From an uncultured bacterium (GTDB taxonomy: Bacteria > Muiribacteriota > Ozemobacteria > Ozemobacterales > Ozemobacteraceae), in NCBI GenBank assembly GCA_937949615.1, contig CALEDQ010000024.1:62001-126000 (forward strand): a stretch of 64,000 nucleotides of DNA, read 5' to 3'. Below, one piece after another: positions 1-7,082 of this stretch; the first letter of the stretch is position 1; each line of letters begins with the position of its first letter. A model generated the notes under the pieces. It was not told the origin of the DNA. It searched no databases and saw only the letters and a program-made list of their open reading frames with translations. Position numbers and translations under genes: made by a program.

Positions 1-737
1 CCGAGAATCAGCGAGGCGTGGCCGAAGACCGGCGGTTTGATGCCGAGTGCTTCATAAAGAATCAACTGGCGATGCGTGTTGGTGAGGTGTTCTTCGGCTC
101 TGACGACGTGACTGATCTGCATGTCGGCATCATCGACGACGACGCAGAAATTGTAGACCGGCATGCCACTGGAGCGCAGAATGATGAAGTCGCCGAGGGT
201 TTCGGCTTTCCATTCAACGCGGCCGCGCACGAGATCTTCGAGCACATAATCTTTTTCTGGCACTTTGACCCTGATAACATGCGGTTCCCCGGCGGCGACG
301 CGGCGGTCGACTTCTTCTTTGCTGAGGCGGCGGCAGGTTCCGTCGTAGTGAACCGAACGGTGTTCTTCTTCGGCCTTCTGGCGTTTGGCTTCGAGCTCTT
401 CTTCAGAGCAGAAGCATGGGTAGGCGGCGCCGTTGGCGACCAGGCGCCGGGCGTATTCCTGATAGATGTGCAGGCGCTGTGACTGGTAGTAGGGGCCGTG
501 CGGACCGCCGACTTCCGGGCCTTCATCCCAGGTGAGGCCGAGCCACTTCATGTCGCGCAGCAGTCCGTCTACCGATTCCTGGGTCGAGCGCTCGACATCG
601 GTGTCTTCGATGCGCAGAATGAATTTGCCGCCGGTCTTTCTGGCGTAGAGCCAGTTGAAAAGAGCGGTGCGGGCGCCGCCGACGTGCAGATAACCGGTTG
701 GAGATGGAGCAAAGCGGACACGAACCTGCTGTGACAT
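1..737 (-). CDS. gltX: Glutamyl-tRNA synthetase, N-terminal part (runs off window)
   Basis: Charges tRNA-Glu (or tRNA-Glu/Gln in non-discriminating species) with glutamate in the cytoplasm. I translated the minus strand from the ATG at 735-737: the protein opens MSQQVRVRFAPSPTGYLHVG, holding the class I HIGH-type motif in the form YLHVGGARTALFNW. It continues with RIEDTDVERST and a typical GltX insert with Cys residues (CFCSEEELEAK). About 245 codons are present of the roughly 480 expected. The KMSKS loop and anticodon-binding domain lie beyond position 1, so this is a window truncation rather than a broken gene. The stop of the CBS gene upstream is only 2 bases from this start, so the two are probably co-transcribed. 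Confidence 0.95.
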   Translation of the reverse strand, partial: MSQQVRVRFAPSPTGYLHVGGARTALFNWLYARKTGGKFILRIEDTDVERSTQESVDGLLRDMKWLGLTWDEGPEVGGPHGPYYQSQRLHIYQEYARRLVANGAAYPCFCSEEELEAKRQKAEEEHRSVHYDGTCRRLSKEEVDRRVAAGEPHVIRVKVPEKDYVLEDLVRGRVEWKAETLGDFIILRSSGMPVYNFCVVVDDADMQISHVVRAEEHLTNTHRQLILYEALGIKPPVFGHASLIL

Positions 738-739
738 GA

Positions 740-1525
740 TTAAATGATGTTACTCCCCATGAAAATTTGCTCGTTGCCGTTCGAAAGGGCATGGCCACAA
801 CGACCGAATGCGGCAACCGCGATTCTTCCCTCGCCCCTGACGATAGCGACTTTGAAGCCACCGCCGAGCCCGGGGTTGATGGTATAGCACTGACTGAAAA
901 TATCTCTGACAGCGTTGCTGACTGAGAATTTTTCGCGCGAATCTTCTTTGATAACCGAACGGGCAATGGCGGCAACGATCGTGGCTTCGCGCAGCTTGAT
1001 CGGCAGCTTTTCAGCCGTGGCGCCGACCTGCGTGATCGCAGCGCGGTAGCCTTTGTTGTTGACCTTCTGCAGCCAGTATTCTTCCTGTTCGGGGTCTTTG
1101 GTCATGGCCAGATAGATGACGGCGCTTTCGGGCGTCAGCATCTGATCTTCATGATCTTCGACAAGGTCTTTGACGATGTCTTTGTAGGTAACGACACCGA
1201 CGAGGTCGTCGTTGTTGTCGACGACCGGCAGTGCTTCAAGCTCACTGGCCGATAGCAGAGCCGCCGCTTCGCGCACCGACATGTTGGCATTGACACGTCT
1301 GAACTTGCGTTCCATGACGGCAGTCACGGTTTCTTCAATGTCGACATCGGCGATGGTCGCCAGATGCGTTGGGGTCATTATACCAACCAGTTTTTTTTCG
1401 CCATCAATGACGAGAATGCATTCTGGCTGCCTGAGAATCACAATCTCGCGCAGCCCGAAAATCGTCTGTTTGTGATCGACGATGACCGGGTTTTTGTCCA
1501 TGATTTCTTTAACCCGAATACCCAT
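740..1525 (-). CDS. CBS-domain protein with HutP-like C-terminal domain
   Basis: 261 residues. Residues 1-60 and 65-122 form a tandem CBS pair (VKEIMDKNPVIVDH, VMERKFRRVNANMSVREAA, ALPVVDNNDDLVGVVTYKDI), which usually senses adenine nucleotides. Residues about 125-261 match by eye the RNA-binding antiterminator HutP of Bacillus: a KVG/QVG turn, a VVAAI/IVAAIA helix, a GLRFAVLRG-like strand (GGFKVAIVRGEGRIAV) and a C-terminal FGVGINHI-like end (IFMGSNII). The histidines that bind Mg2+ and L-histidine in HutP appear as N, D and N here. Start chosen at the ATG at 1525 because AGAGGAG lies just upstream; the longer frame to 1564 would overlap the PIN-TRAM gene. The CBS call is firm; the HutP call is inference from a remembered sequence. 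Confidence 0.9.
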   Translation of the reverse strand: MGIRVKEIMDKNPVIVDHKQTIFGLREIVILRQPECILVIDGEKKLVGIMTPTHLATIADVDIEETVTAVMERKFRRVNANMSVREAAALLSASELEALPVVDNNDDLVGVVTYKDIVKDLVEDHEDQMLTPESAVIYLAMTKDPEQEEYWLQKVNNKGYRAAITQVGATAEKLPIKLREATIVAAIARSVIKEDSREKFSVSNAVRDIFSQCYTINPGLGGGFKVAIVRGEGRIAVAAFGRCGHALSNGNEQIFMGSNII

Positions 1526-1547
1526 GCTTACTCCTCTGAAAGAGCCA

Positions 1548-2624
1548 TTACTTTTTGTCACCAATGCGGCAGAATACCATCCGCCCGGCGCCGGTCTGCA
1601 GAATGTTGCTTACGGTTGTCATCACTGTCTCGCCCACGTGCTCGCCGCCGTCTTCGACAACGACCATGGTGCCGTCAGACAGGAAACCAACGCCCTGACA
1701 AGGCTCCTTACCCTTCTTAACAATTTTAACTTCAATGTCTTCGCCGCTGATAAAGATCGGTTTCAGCGCATTGGCGAGGTCATTCAAATTCAGAACCTGT
1801 ATTTTATCGAGCTCAGCAACCTTTTTGAGGTTGTAATCCTGAGTTATCATAATCGCATTCAGTTCGGAAGCGAGCTTGACCAGCTTGGCATCGACTTCGG
1901 CAATGTCTGCGAAATCCTGCTCGGCAATTACAATATGGTCAGGGAAATCGGCCTTCAGCTGGTTGAGCGTGTTCAGGCCCTTGCGGCCCTTGTTGCGCTT
2001 GATATCGTCGCCGGCGTCGGCGAGAAACTGCAGTTCGTTGACCACGAAGCGCGGCACGAGAATATTGCCTTCAAGAAAGCCGAGTTTGAAAAGATCCGAG
2101 AAGCGGCCATCGATGATGGCGCTGGTGTCGATGATCTTTGAGCGGGCGGTGACGCCCTCGGCATTGATTTTTGACTGGTAACGGCGGTATCTGAGAATGA
2201 TTTTGACGCCGAGATAGGCGAAGAGAAGATTGAAAGTGAGCGGCACCATCAGGTTGAACAGCGGTACCAGACTGGCAAGATACTTGTTTTCGACCTTGAT
2301 TTCACCCAGGCCCTTGTACATTATGAAATAAACCGGGAAAAACAGCAGATTGGCACTGATCAGACCCATCAGCAGCCCTACGGCACCCCAGGCGAGCTCA
2401 TAGCTGTTGGTGTGCTCGATCTGTGATTCGAGCCACATGTGCAGCTCGCGCCCGGCGATCGAGCATAAAAGATAACCGATGAAACCCAGCAGAGCCGCCA
2501 GAGTCAATTCGGGGTTTTCGAGATCGATCAGTGAAGGGTAATCGCTCGCCGTTGCGTAACCAATCGCGACACCAACAATGGTGCCGGTCAGAACCAGCAA
2601 AGATCTGAGCAGTTGAAAAATCAT
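1548..2624 (-). CDS. PIN and TRAM domain membrane protein, YacL family
   Basis: 358 residues. Four hydrophobic segments (about residues 5-25, 40-58, 78-98 and 120-143) anchor it in the inner membrane. A PIN nuclease-like domain follows from about 165 with the acidic signature IIDTSAIIDGR, NELQ, and a later ITQDYNL aspartate. A C-terminal TRAM domain (about 290-350, EDIEVKIVKKGKEPCQGVG) is a likely RNA-binding module. Length and order match Bacillus YacL and its relatives. The start has AGGAGA about 10 bases upstream. It lies upstream of the CBS gene with a 22-base gap, so they are probably one operon; a nuclease fold beside a HutP-like RNA-binding domain hints at an RNA role. Substrate unknown. 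Confidence 0.9.
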   Translation of the reverse strand: MIFQLLRSLLVLTGTIVGVAIGYATASDYPSLIDLENPELTLAALLGFIGYLLCSIAGRELHMWLESQIEHTNSYELAWGAVGLLMGLISANLLFFPVYFIMYKGLGEIKVENKYLASLVPLFNLMVPLTFNLLFAYLGVKIILRYRRYQSKINAEGVTARSKIIDTSAIIDGRFSDLFKLGFLEGNILVPRFVVNELQFLADAGDDIKRNKGRKGLNTLNQLKADFPDHIVIAEQDFADIAEVDAKLVKLASELNAIMITQDYNLKKVAELDKIQVLNLNDLANALKPIFISGEDIEVKIVKKGKEPCQGVGFLSDGTMVVVEDGGEHVGETVMTTVSNILQTGAGRMVFCRIGDKK

Positions 2625-2742
2625 AAGGGTGTTCTCCTGAGGGCAAGGCAGGATAACATGAAGTTACGATTAAATCAATGGTCAGCCGCGAGAATCGACC
2701 CGAAATATCCTGGTTTTCTGTACCTGTTTTTTGGTCCTGGCT

Positions 2743-3603
2743 TCAGGCGGTCGGGGTTTTCTGCACCGGTTTTTTAAGCGCCGAGAAAACCAGAGTCAAA
2801 AGATAGGTGAGCCCGGCCATGACGATAGTGACGGCACCAGAGGGCAGATTCGGTGTGTAGCTGACTGCCAGACCGGTCAGGGTGAAAAATATGCCTAAAA
2901 ACGTCGACGCGGCCATGATTTTCCAGACCCGATCAAAAAACCTTGCAGCGATGGCGACCGGCAGACTGAGCAGGGCGATTACCATTATGATACCCACGAC
3001 CGAGACGGTGAGAACAACGGTGAGAGCTGTAAGACACAGCAGCAGCAGATAATAGAATTCGACCGCCATGCCGCGGGTGCGTGCAAATTCTTCGTCGAAG
3101 CACACTGCCAGCGTCTGGCTGTAGAAAGTCAGAGTCAGAACAACGACAGCCAGATCGAGGCCGGCGATCAGGAAAAGATCTTCGCGCGAAACCATGAGAA
3201 TATTGCCAAACAGATAGCTCATCAGATCTTCGTTGTAGCCGGGGGTTTTGAAAATAAAGAGAACGCCGACGGCCATGCCGATTGCCCACAGGGCGCTGAT
3301 CACCGTATCTTCACGTTCCTTTGCCCGCAGGCTGATGATGCCGATCGTCAGAGCCGCCGCCAGGGCGGTGAAAATTGCGCCATAGACCGGGCGCAGCCAG
3401 GGCAGGTCGTAAACAACTGAAAAATAGCGGGCGGCGCCGAGGCCGCCGAGAATGCAGTGCGAAATGGCGGCAGCGATGTAGGTGATGCGGCGCAGAACTA
3501 CCCAGGTGCCGACGATGCCGCTGGCAATACTGCAGAGAATGCCGGCAAGAACCGCGTTCTGCAGAAACGGCAGTTCGATAAGGTCTTTTATGAATGCGGA
3601 CAT
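2743..3603 (-). CDS. znuB: Zinc/manganese ABC transporter permease
   Basis: 286 residues from the ATG at 3603, with AAGGGG just upstream; a longer frame to 3624 adds MHRKGAC and overlaps the ATPase gene more deeply. The protein is almost wholly hydrophobic, with about eight membrane segments, and belongs to the ABC-3 (ZnuB/TroC/MntB) permease family: LAGILCSIASGIVGTWVVLRR near the N-terminus, ISHCILGG, and the conserved SVVGIIMVIALLSLPVAIA region. It overlaps the ATPase gene by 16 bases. It forms the membrane channel of the transporter with the ATPase and binding protein encoded upstream. Zinc is favoured over manganese by the His-rich loop in the binding protein. Confidence 0.93.
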   Translation of the reverse strand: MSAFIKDLIELPFLQNAVLAGILCSIASGIVGTWVVLRRITYIAAAISHCILGGLGAARYFSVVYDLPWLRPVYGAIFTALAAALTIGIISLRAKEREDTVISALWAIGMAVGVLFIFKTPGYNEDLMSYLFGNILMVSREDLFLIAGLDLAVVVLTLTFYSQTLAVCFDEEFARTRGMAVEFYYLLLLCLTALTVVLTVSVVGIIMVIALLSLPVAIAARFFDRVWKIMAASTFLGIFFTLTGLAVSYTPNLPSGAVTIVMAGLTYLLTLVFSALKKPVQKTPTA

Positions 3604-4361
3604 ACATGCCCCTTTTCGGTGCAACGATGGTCATGCCTGATCAGGTGAACGTCGAGGCCGTACATCTTCTGCAGCGATTCGCCGGTCAGTTCAGAAACCG
3701 GATGTATCTGCAGGGTTTTACGTACGCAGATGACACTTTTGACGCTTGCAGAAACGAAACCGATATCGTGTGAAACCATGACAATGGTAAATTTTTCGTT
3801 CATTTCAGAAAACATGCGGTAAAACTGCTCGGTGCCATGTACGTCGACACTGGCGGTCGGTTCATCGAGCAGCAACAGCTGCGGCTCAGACATCAGGGCC
3901 CTGGCGATCAGGGCTCGCTGCTTCTGCCCGCCTGAGAGATCGGCGAAACTGCGAAAGGCCATGTCTTTGAGGCCTACATCGTTAAGTGCCCGGTGTACCT
4001 GCTCCTTCTGGGCTTTTGAATAGCGCCCCATGAAAAAGCTGCGCTGCATACAGCCCATCAGCACCACATCGAGAACGCTGACCGGAAAGCTGGCGTCGAA
4101 TTTTGAAAACTGCGGCACATAACCGATATTCTGACAGCGCTCGCGCGGGTTGCCGCCAAGAATCTCGATGCTTCCTGAAGTTGGCTTCAGCAGGCCAAGC
4201 ATCAGTTTGATCATGGTCGTTTTGCCACCGCCATTGGGGCCGACAATGCAGGCAAATTCGCCTTTTTCGAGTTCGAGGTTGATGTTTTCGAGAACGGTTA
4301 TACCATCTTCGTAGGCAAAATTGACGTTTTTGAACCTGACAACGATGTCGGTGCTGTTCAT
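3588..4361 (-). CDS. znuC: Zinc/manganese ABC transporter ATPase
   Basis: 257 residues. Walker A GPNGGGKTT at residues 41-49, Q-loop YVPQF, ABC signature LSGGQKQR, Walker B LLLLDEPTA and the switch histidine in VMVSHD are all present, so the ATPase should be active. The family is the ZnuC/MntB-type metal importer. Its ATG overlaps the binding-protein stop in an ATGA arrangement, which suggests translational coupling, and its 3' end overlaps the permease start. The gene order is regulator, binding protein, ATPase, permease. Confidence 0.95.
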   Translation of the reverse strand: MNSTDIVVRFKNVNFAYEDGITVLENINLELEKGEFACIVGPNGGGKTTMIKLMLGLLKPTSGSIEILGGNPRERCQNIGYVPQFSKFDASFPVSVLDVVLMGCMQRSFFMGRYSKAQKEQVHRALNDVGLKDMAFRSFADLSGGQKQRALIARALMSEPQLLLLDEPTASVDVHGTEQFYRMFSEMNEKFTIVMVSHDIGFVSASVKSVICVRKTLQIHPVSELTGESLQKMYGLDVHLIRHDHRCTEKGHVCPHS

Positions 4362-5398
4362 TTTTTTGCCAGGCCTTCGGTTACCGCTGTGGCGATCTGC
4401 CGTAGATTGCTGAAATAATCTTCGGCAAGCGGGTCGATGGGAACTACGGCACCATTGATGGCTTCGGCAACCGTATGGGCTGCCGCGATCGGAAACTGCT
4501 TCTGCACAAAAATCAGATGAATGTTCTCGTTACGGCACTTTCTGATAAGCTCAGCCAGCTGTCGCGGGCCTGGTTCTTTGCCTTCAATTTCGACAGCCAG
4601 CTGTTTGAGACCAAAACGGTCGGCAAAATAACCAAATGCCGGGTGAAATACCAGCATCGTCTGCCCTCTGACCGGCTCAAGAATTTTTGTCAGCTCGTCG
4701 CAGAGCTGCTGCAGCTCTGCGGAAAAGCTCGCCAGCCTGGCTTCAATCTGCGACCGGTGGTCTGGCATATTTTCTTTGAGCGCTGCGGCGATATTACTGG
4801 CTTGAATTAGCACCTGATGAGGGTCGAGCCAGGTGTGCGGGTCAGGCTCGCCATGCCCGTGTGTGCAGCTTTCTGAATGAACATGCGTCTGGTCGCTGCT
4901 TTCCATCATGCGATATTTGACGTTATGGTTGGTTGCCACGATTTTCAGATCGGGGCAGACCGCCTGCAGCTTCTTTACAAGCGTTTTTTCGAACGGCACG
5001 CCGATGGTAAAAAACAGTCTGGCCCGCGAAATACGGCTCATCTGCTGCGGCAGGGGTTCGTAGGTATGCGGTGACATGCCGGGCCCGACCATGACTTCGA
5101 CATTGGCGAGGTCGCCGGCAAGCTTTTCGATAAAGAATTTCTGTGGAAGAATGCTGGCGAAAATTTCGAGCCTGGCTGGGCTGGTTGCCGTTTCGGCAGC
5201 TGCCGGCCAGAAAATGCCCGACAGAAAAACCGCCAGAACTGTTAACAACATTGCTGAAAAGGGTCGAAACGAGTACTGACCCTGGCAGCATCGGCCTGTA
5301 TTTAACCGAAAGAATCTGAAACCTGCATTGAAAAAAGCACCAACAGGCAGCAGAACCTGTGACTGAATATTATGACCGGACTGCCAGGGTTTTTGCAT
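4358..5398 (-). CDS. znuA: Zinc ABC transporter periplasmic binding protein
   Basis: Cluster A-I metal-binding protein. The mature part begins near ARLEIFASILPQKFFIEKLAG, a family hallmark, and PGMSPHTYEPLP supplies the first metal-ligand histidine. A His/Asp-rich loop (THVHSESCTHGHGEPDPH), typical of zinc-specific ZnuA proteins, follows; WLDPHQ and VFHPAFGYFADRFGL carry further ligands. The start is unsure. The longest frame begins at 5398, but a cleaner secretion signal starts at the ATG at 5251 (MLLTVLAVFLSGIFWPAAAETA); neither has a strong ribosome-binding site. The stop overlaps the ATPase start by 4 bases. It should deliver zinc to the ZnuBC complex. Confidence 0.92.
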   Translation of the reverse strand: MQKPWQSGHNIQSQVLLPVGAFFNAGFRFFRLNTGRCCQGQYSFRPFSAMLLTVLAVFLSGIFWPAAAETATSPARLEIFASILPQKFFIEKLAGDLANVEVMVGPGMSPHTYEPLPQQMSRISRARLFFTIGVPFEKTLVKKLQAVCPDLKIVATNHNVKYRMMESSDQTHVHSESCTHGHGEPDPHTWLDPHQVLIQASNIAAALKENMPDHRSQIEARLASFSAELQQLCDELTKILEPVRGQTMLVFHPAFGYFADRFGLKQLAVEIEGKEPGPRQLAELIRKCRNENIHLIFVQKQFPIAAAHTVAEAINGAVVPIDPLAEDYFSNLRQIATAVTEGLAKK

Positions 5399-5413
5399 GG
5401 ATTTGCCGCTGAA

Positions 5414-5671
5414 TCAGTCTGATTCTACATTGCACAGAAACAGCAACTGATCTGTTTCTGAGCATTTCTTGATTTCATGTTTTTCGGCGAACTTGTCCCA
5501 GCACTTTTTCTGTGAGGGCGAAAGTACGCCGGCACCGCTGCAAAGCGGGCAAACATGGTCAAGGGCGTTAAGAATCGCTGATCTGATGAATTCTGAGCGG
5601 TTCGGCATCGCCTGCAGGATTTCGAGAAGGTTTGGGTCTACTTTGAATGTTACGGTATCTGCCTTTTTCAA
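5414..5671 (-). CDS. Ribbon-helix-helix regulator with Cys-rich C-terminus, probable zinc sensor
   Basis: 85 residues. The N-terminus (KADTVTFKVDPNLLEILQAMPNRSEFIRSAILNAL) is a MetJ/Arc-type ribbon-helix-helix DNA-binding fold. The rest has CPLC at 41-44, then C, H, C and a terminal C, enough to bind metal. The start is a TTG (5669-5671) with a perfect GGAGGT 5 bases upstream. It is the first gene of the znu operon and 54 bases downstream of radA. Inference: a zinc-responsive repressor of its own operon, doing the job Zur does elsewhere. The family resembles unnamed CopG-type proteins found beside zinc importers. Sensor function is not proven by the sequence. Confidence 0.85.
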   Translation of the reverse strand: MKKADTVTFKVDPNLLEILQAMPNRSEFIRSAILNALDHVCPLCSGAGVLSPSQKKCWDKFAEKHEIKKCSETDQLLFLCNVESD

Positions 5672-5684
5672 TCTCTACCTCCGG

Positions 5685-5722
5685 TATTATATAATATCAC
5701 CTATATTTGTATATCTCTATAC
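5685..5722 (-). promoter_or_regulatory. Probable operator/promoter of the zinc-transport operon
   Basis: The gap between radA and the ribbon-helix-helix gene contains a perfect 12-base palindrome, TATTATATAATA (5685-5696). It contains a TATAAT read on the minus strand toward the regulator. A second inverted repeat, GTATA-N4-TATAC, lies at 5709-5722. Two AT-rich inverted repeats beside the start of a ribbon-helix-helix gene fit an autoregulated operator. No good -35 box is visible. Confidence 0.45.
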
Positions 5723-5725
5723 TTT

Positions 5726-7081
5726 TTACGCAAAAACCGATTTAACCGCCTCGCGTAAAGAGTTGACCTTAATTATGCCTTTTTCTTCTGGTAAATCGCA
5801 AGACCCCGAAACCACAAATCTTTTGAAACCAAATCTTCTGCCTTCGGCTATTCGGCGGGAAATCTGAGTGACCGGCCGGATTTCGCCGGCCAGAGTGACC
5901 TCTCCGATCGGTAACACATCAGCCGGCATCGCCTGATCATTGAGACTGCTGACCATGGCCATTGCCAAACCCAGATCGCCACCCGGTTCGGTCAATTTGA
6001 GCCCGCCGGCAACATTGGCAAAAACATCACGGTTATAGAATTTCAGGCCGGCATGCTTTTCGAGAACTGCGATAACCAGGCTCAGGCGATTGCTGTCGAG
6101 GCCGGCAACCACACGCCTTGGCATCGGCAGAAAAGACTGGGTGACGAGTGCCTGCACCTCGGTAAGAATGCAGCGGGTTCCCTGAAGCAGTGGCACCACA
6201 ACCACTCCCGGCGCATCGCTGCGCTTGCGGCTGATAAAAAGATCTGAGGGGTTGATGACCGGGCTGAGGCCCTTGTCGGTCATCTGAAAAACCGCAACCT
6301 CGCCGGTGGCGCCGTAGCGGTTCTTGAAGACCCGCAGCAGTCTGAAATTTGAATTGACGTCGCCTTCAAAATAAAGCACCGTGTCGACGATGTGTTCGAG
6401 TATCTTCGGCCCGGCAATGGCGCCCTCTTTGGTGACATGCCCAACAATGAAAACCGGCAGACCGCGGTCTTTGCCGTATTTGGTCAAAATTGCCGCACAT
6501 TCGCGTATCTGCGTGACCGAGCCCGGCGTTGCATCCATCTGCGGCGTATATACCGTCTGGATCGAGTCGACGACCAGCATTCTCGGAAGATAGGAAGCGA
6601 GACCGTTCAATGCCGAATCGAGATTCTGCTCGGCGACGAGAATGATGTCGCTGCCATTGCCAACCCGCAGCCGTTCGGCGCGCAGCTTGATCTGAGTTGC
6701 CGACTCTTCGCCAGAAATGTAGGCCAGCGGCTTGATATTGACTCCAAGCCTTGAGATTAGCTGCAGCATGAACGTCGATTTGCCGACGCCAGGCTCACCC
6801 CCGATCAGGGTGATGCCACCCGGCACCAGCCCGCCGCCGATAAGTTCATCGAAAATATCGACACCGGTCTGCCAGCGGGCCGCCCGCTCGATTGCAACTT
6901 CATCGAGGGTCTGTATGATCGAAATGCTGCCCGAAAGAGCATTGGGAACACGCCGCGCCGCGGGTTGCTCTACTTCCTGCGCCAGAGTGTTCCATTCTTC
7001 GCAGCCGGAGCATTGCCCCTGCCACTTCGGAAAACTCTGGCCACAAGACTGGCATACGTAGCGGGTTTTGACTTTTGCCAT
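5726..7081 (-). CDS. radA: DNA repair protein RadA (Sms)
   Basis: 451 residues, the usual RadA length. An N-terminal zinc finger (C10, C13, C24, C27) is followed by a RecA-like ATPase with Walker A GEPGVGKS at about 95-102, the RadA-specific KNRYG motif, and a Lon-protease-like C-terminal domain (DVFANVAGGLKLTEPGGDLGLA) without a Lon serine-lysine dyad that I could identify. RadA drives branch migration of recombination intermediates. GGAG lies 9 bases before the ATG. It sits directly downstream of uvrA (1-base gap), giving a small DNA-repair operon. Confidence 0.97.
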   Translation of the reverse strand: MAKVKTRYVCQSCGQSFPKWQGQCSGCEEWNTLAQEVEQPAARRVPNALSGSISIIQTLDEVAIERAARWQTGVDIFDELIGGGLVPGGITLIGGEPGVGKSTFMLQLISRLGVNIKPLAYISGEESATQIKLRAERLRVGNGSDIILVAEQNLDSALNGLASYLPRMLVVDSIQTVYTPQMDATPGSVTQIRECAAILTKYGKDRGLPVFIVGHVTKEGAIAGPKILEHIVDTVLYFEGDVNSNFRLLRVFKNRYGATGEVAVFQMTDKGLSPVINPSDLFISRKRSDAPGVVVVPLLQGTRCILTEVQALVTQSFLPMPRRVVAGLDSNRLSLVIAVLEKHAGLKFYNRDVFANVAGGLKLTEPGGDLGLAMAMVSSLNDQAMPADVLPIGEVTLAGEIRPVTQISRRIAEGRRFGFKRFVVSGSCDLPEEKGIIKVNSLREAVKSVFA

Positions 7082-7082
7082 G

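Noticed and set aside
18..482. Plus-strand reading frame over gltX
   Set aside because: Frame shadow of gltX, whose translation is unambiguous on the minus strand.
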